Shown: positions 8,068 to 18,299, counted from the first letter of the stretch. The stretch is DNA of 64,000 bases from Caulobacter mirabilis (GCF_002749615.1 NZ_CP024201.1:1488001-1552000); one strand, 5' to 3'. The notes: generated by a model not told the origin, from the letters alone. Numbers and translations are program-made.

Positions 8068-8889
8068 ATGATCGAGCACAGTGAGTTTCCTTGGGGGCCG
8101 CAGGATGCGCCGGGACTGCTGACGCCTCTGGGCGTCGTCGGCTGGGTGCTGGCGGCGGCGCTGCTGCTGATCCTGATGGCCGTGACGATGCGGGGCCAGG
8201 GCGGCGGCAAGGGTCCGCGCCGGCGCGGCGACGATTCGCAGCTGAACGAGATCTACGCCCATGTGCTGGCCGCGGCCCGCTACGCCCTGCGCCAGGACGA
8301 ATTCGGCGTGCTGAAGGGCGCGGACCAGCTGCGCCGGGTGATCCGCACCCACCTCGGCGGCGTGCTGCTGGCCGGCGGGGGCCTGAACAAGACCCTGCGC
8401 GACCTGGGCGAAGCCATGGGCGAGGGCGGGAAGAAGCCCGAGCCGAAGCCGGCGAAGCACGACCATCCTCACGGCGGCGACGATCGCCACGGCGGTCACG
8501 GCGACTACGGCCATCGCCCCGAGCCGAAGCCGCTCGTGGTCGCCGAACCCGCCGGCGCGACGGTCGCCGAGACTGTCCACGGGCACAGCATCACGGTGAA
8601 CATCGGCGGCGATGTGATCGAGCGGCCGACCGAGCCCGGCCACGGCGGTCACGGTCATGGCAAGCCGGACCACGGCAAGCCCGGCCACGATCCTCATCAT
8701 CACCACGACGACAAACCCCTCACCCTCGAACAGCAGCTGGCGCAGGTGCGCCGCGCCGTGCGAGCGTTCGAGGTCTGGTGGAGCGACAAGCCGGCCCGGA
8801 TGGCCGAGCTGCGCGCCGCCCATGACGACCTGACTTCCCACAGGAAGCCCGACCCGGGTCTCCTGGCCCTGCTAGAAGAGAAACGATGA
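8068..8889 (+). CDS. Membrane-anchored histidine-rich protein
   Basis: About 273 residues from the ATG at 8068, which has a G-rich ribosome site; a GTG at 8053 is an alternative. One N-terminal transmembrane helix (GVVGWVLAAALLLILMAV) is followed by a helical region, then a low-complexity His/Gly/Asp/Lys segment (residues ~130-220) with clusters such as HDHPHGGDDRHGGHG and HDPHHHHDD. A helical domain with WWSDKPARMAELRAAHDDL follows. The His clusters should bind Ni, Zn, Cu or Fe. Its end overlaps the fumarylacetoacetase start (ATGA). Possible metal store or chaperone for the iron dioxygenases nearby; this is speculation. Confidence 0.75.
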   Translation: MIEHSEFPWGPQDAPGLLTPLGVVGWVLAAALLLILMAVTMRGQGGGKGPRRRGDDSQLNEIYAHVLAAARYALRQDEFGVLKGADQLRRVIRTHLGGVLLAGGGLNKTLRDLGEAMGEGGKKPEPKPAKHDHPHGGDDRHGGHGDYGHRPEPKPLVVAEPAGATVAETVHGHSITVNIGGDVIERPTEPGHGGHGHGKPDHGKPGHDPHHHHDDKPLTLEQQLAQVRRAVRAFEVWWSDKPARMAELRAAHDDLTSHRKPDPGLLALLEEKR

Positions 8890-9899
8890 AGCTTGCGTCC
8901 CTGAAGGGCGGCCGTGACGGTCGCCTCGTCGTCGTGTCCAACGATCTTGCCTGGTACGCCCCGGCCGACGCCATAGCGCCGACGCTCCAGGCGGCCCTCG
9001 ACGACTGGGAGCGGTGCGAGCCGCTGCTGCGCGGCCTGGCCGAGAGCCTGGAACACGGCGCCGTGCCGCGCGACCGATTCCATGAGCACGAGGCCCATTC
9101 GCCCCTGCCGCGCGCTTACCAGTGGGCCGACGGCAGCGCCTATGTGAACCACGTCGCCCTGGTCCGGAAGGCCCGCGCGGCCGAGATGCCGGACAGCTTC
9201 TGGACCGACCCGCTGATGTACCAGGGCGGTTCCGACGGCTTCCTGGCGCCGCGCGATCCGATCCCTCTGAAGGACGAGGCCTGGGGCTGCGACCTGGAGG
9301 GCGAGATCGCCGTGGTCACCGGCGACGTGCCGCTGGGCGCGACGCGGGAGGAGGGCCTGGCCGCCGTTCGCCTGGTCATGCTGGTCAACGACGTCAGCCT
9401 GCGGAACCTGATCCCGGCCGAGCTGGCCAAGAATTTCGGCTTCTTCCAGTCCAAGCCCGCCAGCGCCTTCTCGCCGGTGGCGGTGACGCCGGACGCCCTG
9501 GGCGACGCCTGGAAGGACGGCAAGCTTCACGGCGCCTTGCAGGTCGAGCTGAACGGCAAGTCGTTCGGCGAGGCCGACGCCGGCGTCGACATGACCTTCG
9601 ACTTCGGAACCCTGATCGCCCACGCGGCCAAGACCCGCGCCCTGTCGGCCGGCACGATCATCGGCTCTGGCACGGTCTCGAACCGCGACGCCGACGGCGG
9701 CCCCGGCAAGCCGATCGACCAGGGCGGGCTGGGCTACAGCTGCATCGCCGAGGTGCGGACGGTCGAGACCCTGCTCGCGGGCGAGGCGAAGACCCCCTTC
9801 CTTCGCCATGGCGACACGGTGCGGATTGAGATGCGCGACGCCAAGCGCCATTCGATCTTCGGCGCCATCGAGCAGACGGTCGCCGTACCGGGCAGGTAG
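8886..9899 (+). CDS. hmgB: Fumarylacetoacetate hydrolase
   Basis: A 337-residue FAH-superfamily enzyme that splits fumarylacetoacetate to fumarate and acetoacetate, the last step of tyrosine degradation. The two-domain bacterial form is recognisable: an N-terminal domain to ~residue 85, then the catalytic FAH fold with metal-ligand motifs (DLEGEIAVVTGDV; VNDVSLRNLIPAE; GSGTVSNRDADGGPGKPIDQGG). Context with hppD and hmgA supports the specific assignment over a generic FAH protein. It starts inside the stop of the His-rich gene and is followed after 12 bases by a MarR regulator. Confidence 0.9.
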   Translation: MKLASLKGGRDGRLVVVSNDLAWYAPADAIAPTLQAALDDWERCEPLLRGLAESLEHGAVPRDRFHEHEAHSPLPRAYQWADGSAYVNHVALVRKARAAEMPDSFWTDPLMYQGGSDGFLAPRDPIPLKDEAWGCDLEGEIAVVTGDVPLGATREEGLAAVRLVMLVNDVSLRNLIPAELAKNFGFFQSKPASAFSPVAVTPDALGDAWKDGKLHGALQVELNGKSFGEADAGVDMTFDFGTLIAHAAKTRALSAGTIIGSGTVSNRDADGGPGKPIDQGGLGYSCIAEVRTVETLLAGEAKTPFLRHGDTVRIEMRDAKRHSIFGAIEQTVAVPGR

Positions 9900-9911
9900 G
9901 AGGCCGGCGAG

Positions 9912-10409
9912 ATGGACTCAGGCGTGACGCGGTCGCAGGACCCGGCGGACGGCGACGTGGCGCTGGAGCTGGACGAGTACCTGCCGTTCCGGCTGTCGGT
10001 GGCGTCGAACGGCGTCTCCCGACTGATCGCGCGCGCCTACGAGGACCGCTTCGGCCTGACCATCCCGCAGTGGCGGCTGCTGGCGGTCCTCGCCGAGGGC
10101 GGGCTGACGCCCCAGGCGATCGTCGTGCGGACGGTGATGGACAAGGTCACCGTCAGCCGCGCCGCCCAGGTGCTGACCAGCCGGCGCCTGATCGCCCGCA
10201 CGGCCAGCGAGTCGGACGGCCGGTCGCACACCCTGACGCTGACCGAAACCGGCCGCCGGCTGCATGCCGAGATCGCGCCCCTGGCCCTGGCCTACGAGGC
10301 CGCGCTGCTGGCCGGGCTGGCTCCGGGGGAGGTGGCTCAGCTCAAGCGCCTGCTCATGCGGCTGGAGGCCGCGGCGGCCCGCCTGTCCGGAGAGACGCCG
10401 GCGCGTTGA
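9912..10409 (+). CDS. MarR-family transcriptional regulator
   Basis: A 165-residue winged-helix protein. The MarR fold is visible: helix region YEDRFGLTIPQWRLLAVLAEG, recognition helix TVMDKVTVSRAAQVLTSRRLI and wing SESDGRSHTLTLTETGRRL. It is preceded by a strong AGGAGG site and lies 12 bases after the fumarylacetoacetase stop, so it is cotranscribed with the tyrosine operon and probably regulates it in response to an aromatic intermediate. No matching operator was proven; the palindrome upstream of hppD is one candidate. Confidence 0.9.
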   Translation: MDSGVTRSQDPADGDVALELDEYLPFRLSVASNGVSRLIARAYEDRFGLTIPQWRLLAVLAEGGLTPQAIVVRTVMDKVTVSRAAQVLTSRRLIARTASESDGRSHTLTLTETGRRLHAEIAPLALAYEAALLAGLAPGEVAQLKRLLMRLEAAAARLSGETPAR

Positions 10410-10465
10410 CCCGCTCGGGCGGCGGGCGCAAACATCGCCGCCTGTTGTTCCTCGAGGGGCTTCCC

Positions 10466-11992
<1,527 letters not shown>

Positions 11993-12004
11993 GCCCGCAA
12001 GATG

Positions 12005-12128
12005 CTCCCCTCTGGGGGAGCTGTCGGCGAAGCCGACTGAGGGGGTCCTGCTGGGCCAGGCGTGGAAACCGCGAGGCCCACGACCCCCTCCGTCTCGCCT
12101 TCGGCGAGCCACCTCCCCCAGAGGGGAG
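12005..12128. repeat. Intergenic palindromic repeat, family A copy 2
   Basis: Outer arms CTCCCCTCTGGGGGAG (12005-12020) and CTCCCCCAGAGGGGAG (12113-12128), middle arms GGGGGTC/GACCCCC, and internal hairpins GTCGGCGAAGCCGAC and CTCGCCTTCGGCGAG. The whole block folds as one long cruciform-like structure between two convergent genes, the M49-like peptidase and the MpaB oxygenase, and could serve as a bidirectional terminator. Confidence 0.8.
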
Positions 12129-12140
12129 GATCATGGCTCG

Positions 12141-13472
12141 CTACGCCGCCTGCGGAAGGTGGTTGGCGCGGTAGGCGGCGGCGTCGCTGGTGAACTCGGC
12201 GTGGCCATACTGGGCCAGCAACCGGTGGATCTTGCGCACCAGGGTCCGGTCGGCGGCTTCGCGCAGGCCGGGGACGTCGGCGGCGAGGTCGTAGGCCTTC
12301 CTGCGAAGGCCGACGAAGATCGTGCTGCCGAGAAAGAACAGCCGGTCGGCCGTGTTCAGCGTTACGCCGACCGATCGCGCCTCGACCTCGTCGCCCCCCA
12401 GGATGACGCGGACGAAGAGCATCTTCGAGAAGCCCTTCTCAATCCGATTGAACATTCTGCCGCCCAGACTTTCGTCGGCGGGCAGGTAGGCGTCCAGGGT
12501 GGCGCGCAGAAGCTCGCCGCAGGTCTTGTCGTCGAAGCCCTTGCGCAGGGTCTGGTCGCGCAGGTTCATGATTTCCACGATGCCTTGGGGCGTGTCCGGC
12601 AACAGCTCCTCGGGCAGGCCCAGCAGGAAGCAGCGATAGCGGGCCAGCTCGACTTTGGCCCGCTGCTGCGGCGTGTAAGCGATCCTGCCCTTGGCGAGCA
12701 GCGCGTAGGCCATGAAGAAGATCGGAGCCAGGCCAGCCGGCATCTGGTCGATCTGCGGGATCGGTATCCCGAACACCGCCTTGTCCCAGCCTTTGGATCG
12801 CAGGGCGTTGAACCGCACCATCGAGTGCATCAGTCGGACCATCGCAGCCGCGCGGAAGCCCGGGCCGTGCCGCTCCAGCGCGCCCGGCAGGGCCGTGGTC
12901 GCGAAGAAGGTCGCCGTCTCCTTCACGCGCTTGGCCGAGGTCTCGTTGGACAGCGTCCCGGTCAGGGCCATCGGCAGGGCGGCGTACTTGTTCATGAAGG
13001 TGGCGATGAAGCCGGCGCGCATTGTGAAGGGCGAGACGTTGACAATGTTGTTGCGGTCCAGCCGTGCGCCTTCCTCGACCAGGGCCATGTCGAGCCACGC
13101 GGGAGTCTGCTCCATCGCGTGGATGAAGGCGACCAGCTCCGGCGGGGCCTCAGGGACGGCGTCCAGGCCCTGGTCGCAGGCGCGGGTCAGCATGTCGATC
13201 AGCCCGCGGAAGCCGTGCTGCGGGATCAGAGCGGCGTAGGCGTCGGCCACCGTGTCGCCGAGCATGGAGTAGGCCCGCATCCGCTCGACCTTCTCCGGAT
13301 CGGCTAGGATCCGGGCGCGGGCCGCCGAGGCCTTGTCGGTCGCCGTCGGGTCGATCGGGTCGTCGTTGAACCGCTCGGGCGTGGCGTCGAAATCGACCGA
13401 TCCATAGAAGGCGGGCAGGGCGGTTTTCTGGCCGGCGACCTTGGCCTTCAGCTGCTCCAGGGTGAGGGTCAT
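12141..13472 (-). CDS. MpaB/DUF2236-type oxygenase
   Basis: A 443-residue protein of the MpaB/rubber-oxygenase (DUF2236) family, all-helical proteins that bind b-type haem and oxidise hydrophobic substrates. Family-like segments are FTMRAGFIATFMNKYAALPM, KRVKETATFF and HGPGFRAAAMVRLMHSMVR (the last with the conserved Arg/His of the haem pocket), in the central ~170 residues. No signal peptide. It is divergent from a TetR regulator at 13620, with a palindrome in between, so repression by that TetR is likely. Substrate cannot be told; lipids or polyisoprenoids are known for relatives. Confidence 0.82.
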   Translation of the reverse strand: MTLTLEQLKAKVAGQKTALPAFYGSVDFDATPERFNDDPIDPTATDKASAARARILADPEKVERMRAYSMLGDTVADAYAALIPQHGFRGLIDMLTRACDQGLDAVPEAPPELVAFIHAMEQTPAWLDMALVEEGARLDRNNIVNVSPFTMRAGFIATFMNKYAALPMALTGTLSNETSAKRVKETATFFATTALPGALERHGPGFRAAAMVRLMHSMVRFNALRSKGWDKAVFGIPIPQIDQMPAGLAPIFFMAYALLAKGRIAYTPQQRAKVELARYRCFLLGLPEELLPDTPQGIVEIMNLRDQTLRKGFDDKTCGELLRATLDAYLPADESLGGRMFNRIEKGFSKMLFVRVILGGDEVEARSVGVTLNTADRLFFLGSTIFVGLRRKAYDLAADVPGLREAADRTLVRKIHRLLAQYGHAEFTSDAAAYRANHLPQAA

Positions 13473-13536
13473 GATGTGTCCTTGGCTGGCTTTCGGAGGA
13501 AGCGTGGCATGAAATTGTGTCGCGTGACAGATTTTT

Positions 13537-13554
13537 ATCTGTCGATCGATAGAT
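13537..13554. promoter_or_regulatory. Operator-like palindrome between oxygenase and TetR genes
   Basis: ATCTGTCGATCGATAGAT: 18 bases, symmetric except one pair, in the 147-base divergent gap between the MpaB oxygenase (start 13472) and the TetR gene (start 13620). It lies in an AT-rich stretch that could hold both promoters. Layout is typical of a TetR repressor controlling itself and its divergent neighbour. Confidence 0.6.
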
Positions 13555-13619
13555 TTTTAATCGGAGCGGCGCGCCGGCCTGGAATGGCCTAACCTGTCGC
13601 CAGGAAAGCAAGAGTTGCG

Positions 13620-14321
13620 ATGCCGCCTGCCGAGACCTCCGATGACGCGCCCGTCCGCGGACGGCGACAGCCCGCGGCCGGCTACCGCAAGGGAGAGGCG
13701 ACGCGCGCGCGCTTCCTGGAGGTGGCGCTGGCGGTGTTCGGGCGCGAGGGCTTCGCCGGGGCGACCACCCGCCGGATCGCCGAGGAGGCCGGCGCCAGCC
13801 TGCCGACGCTGAACTACTATTTCGGCGACAAGGAGGGCCTCTACCGCGCCTGCGCCGAGGAGATCGCGCGCCGCTCTCACGACGCCATAAGCGAAATCGC
13901 CATCCGCTCGGCCGAGGCCCTGCGGGCGCCCATGCCGCCCGCTGCGGCGCGGAACGAACTCAAGCGGCTGTTCGGCGCTCTGGTCCGGTTCGTAATGACC
14001 AGCGACGGGGGGGCGACGCGGGCCCTGTTCGTTCAACGCGAAATGACCGATCCGGGCGCGGCGGCGGAGATTCTCTACGGCGCGCTTTGGTCGCCGGCCA
14101 TCGAGCTGATCGGCGCCCTGATCAGCCGGGCGATGGGGCAGCCGGAGACCCTTGCCGAGGCGAGGGTTCGCGCCGTCCTGCTGCTCTCCAGCCTCACCGC
14201 CTTCCAGACCGGCCGGATGGTCATCGACCGCGCCCTGGGCGAGCAGGGCGCCGGGCTGGACCAGGTCGCGGTCGTGACCCGGGTGATCGAGGAACAGATC
14301 GACGCCATCGGCCCGGCCTGA
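13620..14321 (+). CDS. TetR/AcrR regulator with CerR-like C-terminal domain
   Basis: A 233-residue regulator. The HTH lies at residues ~24-70 (ARFLEVALAVFGREGFAGATTRRIAEEAGAS, then LPTLNYYFGDKEGLY). The C-terminal region (KRLFGALVRFVM, LFVQREMTDPGAAAEILY, FQTGRMVIDRALG) resembles the CerR/DUF1956 ligand domain. It is divergent from the MpaB oxygenase and probably represses it through the palindrome at 13537-13554. The ATG at 13620 is preceded by an AGGAAAG site. Confidence 0.88.
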   Translation: MPPAETSDDAPVRGRRQPAAGYRKGEATRARFLEVALAVFGREGFAGATTRRIAEEAGASLPTLNYYFGDKEGLYRACAEEIARRSHDAISEIAIRSAEALRAPMPPAAARNELKRLFGALVRFVMTSDGGATRALFVQREMTDPGAAAEILYGALWSPAIELIGALISRAMGQPETLAEARVRAVLLLSSLTAFQTGRMVIDRALGEQGAGLDQVAVVTRVIEEQIDAIGPA

Positions 14322-14423
14322 GGTCCCTCCGCAAGCTCGCCGACTTTCGAGGTGGACGCGCGGGCGCCGCCTGTGGCAATCCACGCGCTCACCGCTGCGG
14401 GGCCTGGGCTCCGCGGAACCTGT

Positions 14424-14507
14424 GCGGGTGTGGTGGAATGGTAGACGCGGGGGTCTCAAAAACCCCTTCCGAGAGGAGTGTCGGTTCGAGTCCGACCACC
14501 CGCACCA
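14424..14507 (+). tRNA. tRNA-Leu (anticodon CAA)
   Basis: An 84-base cloverleaf with acceptor stem GCGGGTG (14424-14430) pairing with CACCCGC (14497-14503), discriminator A and encoded CCA. The anticodon arm GGGGT-CTCAAAA-ACCCC gives anticodon CAA at 14457-14459, reading UUG. A long variable arm (class II tRNA) and the T-arm GTCGG-TTCGAGT-CCGAC are present. It sits between the TetR gene and a small secreted protein gene; no integrase or attachment repeat is seen next to it. Confidence 0.96.
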
Positions 14508-14584
14508 CGTTTCACGCTCATGAAGGTCTGAGCTCGTCGCGGCGACGGTATCGATCTACTCTCCATGAGGATGGAGCGACCGTC

Positions 14585-15049
14585 ATGCGACTGCCTATGA
14601 CCACCGGCGTGGGAAGCGCGCTTCTCGCTGTCTCGATGGCTGTCGGGATGGCGGCCTGGCCGGCTTCGGCGGCGGAACTCCCAAAGGCGCTGGCGCATGC
14701 CGCCGAGGCCTATGAGCGAGCCCAGATCGAGGGCGACGCCGCGGCCTTGGAGCGGCTGATGGCGCCGGACTTCGTTCTGGTCGGGGGCGATGGTTCGCGG
14801 ACCGGCAAGACGGCCCATATCGCCGAGTTCACCGATCCCAAGCTTGACCTTCAGCCCGTGGTCGTTCGGGAGGCTGTGGAGCAGGTCTGGCCCGACGGCG
14901 CGGCTCTGGGCGGGACCGTGGACCTTGTCGGCGCCTATGACGGCAAGCCGTTCCGCCAGACCCTGCGCTACATCGACGTCTGGCGATGGCGCGATGGGCG
15001 GTGGCAGGTGGTCTACGGCCAGGCCACCCGCGTTCCGCCGCAGCCTTGA
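14585..15049 (+). CDS. Secreted SnoaL/DUF4440-like protein
   Basis: A 154-residue protein with a signal peptide (residues ~1-29, ending PASAAE). The mature part has the NTF2/SnoaL-like cone fold pattern: LAHAAEAYERAQIEGDAAALERLMAPDFVLVGGDGS, and a C-terminal strand pair RYIDVWRWRDGRWQVVYGQATRV typical of DUF4440. Such proteins are often periplasmic with unknown ligands. It follows the tRNA-Leu and precedes the sugar-kinase operon, from which it is separated by the operator region 15162-15199. Confidence 0.8.
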   Translation: MRLPMTTGVGSALLAVSMAVGMAAWPASAAELPKALAHAAEAYERAQIEGDAAALERLMAPDFVLVGGDGSRTGKTAHIAEFTDPKLDLQPVVVREAVEQVWPDGAALGGTVDLVGAYDGKPFRQTLRYIDVWRWRDGRWQVVYGQATRVPPQP

Positions 15050-15161
15050 GGCGCCCGGCTTCCGCCTGAGGCGCGAAACGCTCCGTCATCCGTTCTTGAC
15101 CGTGACGACGGCGCCCCTCGGCGTCCGCGTTCGCGCGCGTCGACGTGGCGCTTGCAAAATC

Positions 15162-15199
15162 CTGAGTGACCGCTAGGAATAAACCAAGTGACCACTAGG
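15162..15199. promoter_or_regulatory. Two operator-like sites upstream of the sugar-kinase operon
   Basis: Two imperfect palindromes in tandem: CTGAGTGACCGCTAGG (15162-15177) and CCAAGTGACCACTAGG (15184-15199), with centres 22 bases apart, about two helical turns. The second is symmetric at six of seven arm positions. Related sites occur in the TonB receptor/TetR gap at 23332-23375, so the TetR at 23398 probably controls this operon as well. They end 14 bases before the GTG start, placing them over or after the promoter. Confidence 0.65.
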
Positions 15200-15212
15200 A
15201 ATTGGATCGACG

Positions 15213-16169
15213 GTGAGCGGACGTCTCGTCATCGGGTTGGATAGCGGGGGGGCCAAGACGGCCGGGGCGCTGTGCGACGAGCGCGGCCGGGTGCTGGCGC
15301 AGGCGCGGGACGTGGGCGCGGCGATCGTCGGCCTGCCGACGCCGCACTTCTACGCCGTGGCCGAGGCGGCGCTGGCCGGCCTGTGCCGCGACGCCGGGGT
15401 GGCGCTCGATCGGGTCGACCGCGTGGCCATCGGCCTGAGCGGCGTCGACTATCCGGATGAGCAGGCCGAACAGCACCGCCTGGTCGCCGAGCGGCTGGGA
15501 CTGGGCGGCCGGCTGGACCTGGTCAACGACGGCCTGGTGGCGCTGTGGGGGGTCTCCGACACCACGAAGACCGCCCTGATGCAGCACGGCAGCGGGATCA
15601 CCACCGCCTACCGCACCGCGCCGGGGCAGGAGACGATCTACGACAGCCTGGACATCGCCCAGGTCTACGACCTGCGCCGGGCGGCGTTCGCGCAGACCGC
15701 GCGGATGATCGACGGGCGGGCCCGGGTCACGGGGCTCAGGGACCGCGTGCTCGCCCATTGCGGCGTGACCGCGGACCGCTTCGCCGAGTGGGCGTTCCGT
15801 GACCCGGCGGCCCGCGCGCGCCGTTTCGCCGTGGCCGGGGTGGTGTTCGACGCCTGGCGCGAGGGCGATCCCGCCGCCCGGGTGATGGTCGAGCGCGCCG
15901 CCGCCGACTATGTCCTGTCGATGCGCGCCATGGGCGACCGCATCGACGGTTCGTTCGACGCGGCGTTCGGCGGCGGCGTCATTACCCGCGGCGGTCGCGC
16001 CTTCCAGGACCTGATCGGCGACCTGATGGCCTGGGAGGTTCCGGCCGCCCGCATGGTCGACATCCGCCTGCCGCCGGAACTGGGCGCCGTCGTGCTGGCC
16101 GGCCACGGCTGCGGCCTGGACGCCCGGACCCTGTTCGCCGACCTCGCCGCCTTGGAGACCGCCTCGTGA
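15213..16169 (+). CDS. BadF/BadG-type sugar kinase (N-acetylglucosamine kinase-like)
   Basis: A 318-residue ASKHA-fold ATPase of the BadF/BadG/BcrA/BcrD group, which includes eukaryotic-type GlcNAc kinases. Phosphate-1 motif is GLDSGGAKTAGALCDERG (residues ~7-24), phosphate-2 lies near LMQHGSGITTAYR and adenosine motif near AAFGGGVITRGG. The start is GTG. Its stop overlaps the ATG of the GH4 gene, and ChbG and a GPH symporter follow, which supports a role in phosphorylating an amino sugar or disaccharide product. Exact substrate unproven. Confidence 0.82.
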   Translation: MSGRLVIGLDSGGAKTAGALCDERGRVLAQARDVGAAIVGLPTPHFYAVAEAALAGLCRDAGVALDRVDRVAIGLSGVDYPDEQAEQHRLVAERLGLGGRLDLVNDGLVALWGVSDTTKTALMQHGSGITTAYRTAPGQETIYDSLDIAQVYDLRRAAFAQTARMIDGRARVTGLRDRVLAHCGVTADRFAEWAFRDPAARARRFAVAGVVFDAWREGDPAARVMVERAAADYVLSMRAMGDRIDGSFDAAFGGGVITRGGRAFQDLIGDLMAWEVPAARMVDIRLPPELGAVVLAGHGCGLDARTLFADLAALETAS

Positions 16170-17440
16170 AGTCCATCGTCCTCTGCATCGTCGGCGCCGG
16201 CGGCAGCTATACCCCCGAGATCGTCGAGGGGGTGCTCGAGCGCGAAGGGTTGGCGGTCGCCGAGATCAGCCTGACCGACGCCGATCCGGAGCGGCTGGCG
16301 GTCATGGCCGGGCTGACGCGCCGGATGATCGCCGCCAAGGGCGCCGGGATCGCTGTCCGCGAGGACCGGGACCTGGCCCGGGCGGTCGAGGGCGCGGACT
16401 TCGTTGTGACCCAGATCCGCGTCGGCGGCATGGCGGCCCGGCAGATCGACGAGACCATTCCGCCGCGCTACGGCGTGATCGGCCAGGAGACCACCGGCCC
16501 GGGCGGGATGTTCAAGGCGCTGCGCACCATCCCGGTGATGATCGACATCGCCCGGACGATCGCCCAGGTCGCTCCGAACGCCTTCATCCTGAACTACACC
16601 AACCCCAGCGGCATCGTGACCGAGGCGGTGCTCAATCACACCGACGCCAAGCTGCTGGGCCTCTGCTCGTCGATCCCGTTGCTGCAGCACCGGCTGAAGC
16701 GGTTGCTGGCCGATCCGTTCGGGCCGGTCGAGATCGGCAGCGTCGGGCTGAACCACCTGGGATTCGTGCACAGCATCGTCACGGTCTCCGGAGAGGACGT
16801 CACCGCGGCGGCGATCGCCTATCTGGCCAGCCGGCACGGCGCCAACGACAACATGTTCGCCTCGGCCCTGCACATGGCGCCGGTGCTGGGCGCCATCCCG
16901 GTGGAGAAGTACGGCGACCTCTATTTCCACCGCCGGGCCGAGGCGGTCATCGCCGCCGCCGCCAAGGAGACCCGCGCCCAGGCCGTGATGACCATCGAGG
17001 CCGAAGTCCTGGCCGAGGCCGCCGATCCGGCCGTCTCCGCCAAGCCGCAGGCGCTGATCCGGCGGGGCGGGGAGGGCTACAGCGGCGTGACCTTCGACAC
17101 CCTGGACGCGGTGCTGAACGACCGCGGCGCGAAGATCGTGATGAGCGCCCTCAACCGCGGCGCCGTCGCCGGCCTGCCGGACGATGTGGCGGTCGAAACG
17201 GTCTGCCACGTCGACGCCTCCGGCGCCCGGCCGCTGCCGGTCGGCGAGATCCCGCTGCCGTTCCGGGGCCTGGTGCAGGCCGTGAAGGCGCACGAGAGCC
17301 TGACCGTCCAGGCGGCGGTGACCCGCAGCCGCGACGTCGCGCTGCAGGCGCTGCTCGCCCATCCGCTCGTCGGCGACATCGACATCGCCGAGCCGATGCT
17401 GGACGAGCTGTTGCAGGCCCACGGCCTGGACTACCGATAG
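16166..17440 (+). CDS. Glycoside hydrolase family 4 (NAD- and metal-dependent 6-phospho-glycosidase type)
   Basis: A 424-residue GH4 enzyme. The N-terminal Rossmann fold has VGAGGSYTPEIVEGVL (residues 9-24); metal ligands are Cys167 (GLCSS) and His197 (GLNHLGF); LNYTNPSG (142-149) is a further family motif. GH4 cleaves phosphorylated or free glycosides by a redox-elimination mechanism using NAD+ and Mn2+. Next to a sugar kinase and ChbG, a phosphorylated amino-sugar disaccharide is a reasonable substrate. Coupled to the kinase by ATGA-type overlap. Confidence 0.88.
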   Translation: MKSIVLCIVGAGGSYTPEIVEGVLEREGLAVAEISLTDADPERLAVMAGLTRRMIAAKGAGIAVREDRDLARAVEGADFVVTQIRVGGMAARQIDETIPPRYGVIGQETTGPGGMFKALRTIPVMIDIARTIAQVAPNAFILNYTNPSGIVTEAVLNHTDAKLLGLCSSIPLLQHRLKRLLADPFGPVEIGSVGLNHLGFVHSIVTVSGEDVTAAAIAYLASRHGANDNMFASALHMAPVLGAIPVEKYGDLYFHRRAEAVIAAAAKETRAQAVMTIEAEVLAEAADPAVSAKPQALIRRGGEGYSGVTFDTLDAVLNDRGAKIVMSALNRGAVAGLPDDVAVETVCHVDASGARPLPVGEIPLPFRGLVQAVKAHESLTVQAAVTRSRDVALQALLAHPLVGDIDIAEPMLDELLQAHGLDYR

Positions 17441-17462
17441 AGAACCTAGGGGAGGGGACGTC

Positions 17463-18299
17463 ATGGCCGGCATCGGGGAGCGGTTGGGCCTTGGCCCGCA
17501 CGAGCGGCTGCTCATCGTCAACTGCGACGACGTCGGCTCCAGCCACGCGGCCAACCTCGCCTGTCTGGAGGCGATGCGGACCGGGGTCGCGACCAGCGGC
17601 ACCCTGATGGTTCCCTGTCCCTGGGCGCGGGAGGCGGTCGACCTGTTCGAGGGGCTGGACCTCGGCGTCCACCTGACCCTGACGGCGGAGTATCCCGGCT
17701 ATCGCTGGCGGTCGCTGACCGGCGCGGCCTCGCTGCATGACGCCGAGGGCTTCCTGCCGTCCAACGTGGCGGCGGTGTCGGCCAATGCAAGTCCCGACGA
17801 CGTCCGGACAGAGTGTCGGGCGCAGATCGAGCAGGCGCTGGCCTGGGGCGTCGACGTGACCCACCTGGACTCCCACATGGGGACCAACCAGATCGATCCC
17901 CGCTTCTTCGCCATCTACGTCGAGCTGGCGGTGGAGTACGATCTGCCGCTGCGCATGGTCGGGCCCAGGCTCGACGGGCTGCTGGGCTTCCCGGGGCGGG
18001 ACCAGGCCGCGGCGGCCGGGCTGGTCTTCCCGGACGAGTTCGTGTCGCACTGGGGCCGCCCCACCGACGCCCTGTTCCGTCAGGCCCTGCCGGCCGTCGG
18101 CCCGGGCGTCACCGAGGTCAACGTCCATCCGGTCCTCGATGGGCCGGAGCTGCGTGGCTACGACCTGACCGAGGCCCAGATCCGTGTCGACGATCACGCC
18201 GTGACGATGGACCCGGCGATGGCCGATTTTCTCGACGACCAGGGCTTCCGTCGGATCAGCTTCCGTCCCCTGCGGGACCTGCAGCGCGCCGCCGCGTGA
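17463..18299 (+). CDS. ChbG/YdjC-family carbohydrate deacetylase
   Basis: A 278-residue YdjC-fold deacetylase. Metal-binding motifs are visible: NCDDVGSSHAAN (residues ~20-31), GVHLTLTAEY (~66-75) and THLDSHMGTNQ (~126-136); the C-terminal EVNVHPVLD holds another conserved His. Escherichia coli ChbG removes an N-acetyl group from chitobiose (6-phosphate). This fits the neighbouring kinase and GH4 as a chito-oligosaccharide or related amino-sugar pathway. It starts 22 bases after the GH4 stop and overlaps the symporter start by four bases. Confidence 0.87.
   Translation: MAGIGERLGLGPHERLLIVNCDDVGSSHAANLACLEAMRTGVATSGTLMVPCPWAREAVDLFEGLDLGVHLTLTAEYPGYRWRSLTGAASLHDAEGFLPSNVAAVSANASPDDVRTECRAQIEQALAWGVDVTHLDSHMGTNQIDPRFFAIYVELAVEYDLPLRMVGPRLDGLLGFPGRDQAAAAGLVFPDEFVSHWGRPTDALFRQALPAVGPGVTEVNVHPVLDGPELRGYDLTEAQIRVDDHAVTMDPAMADFLDDQGFRRISFRPLRDLQRAAA

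Noticed and set aside
14424..14507. tRNA-Leu as an integration site
   Set aside because: No integrase, no repeated tRNA 3' end and ordinary composition on both sides.
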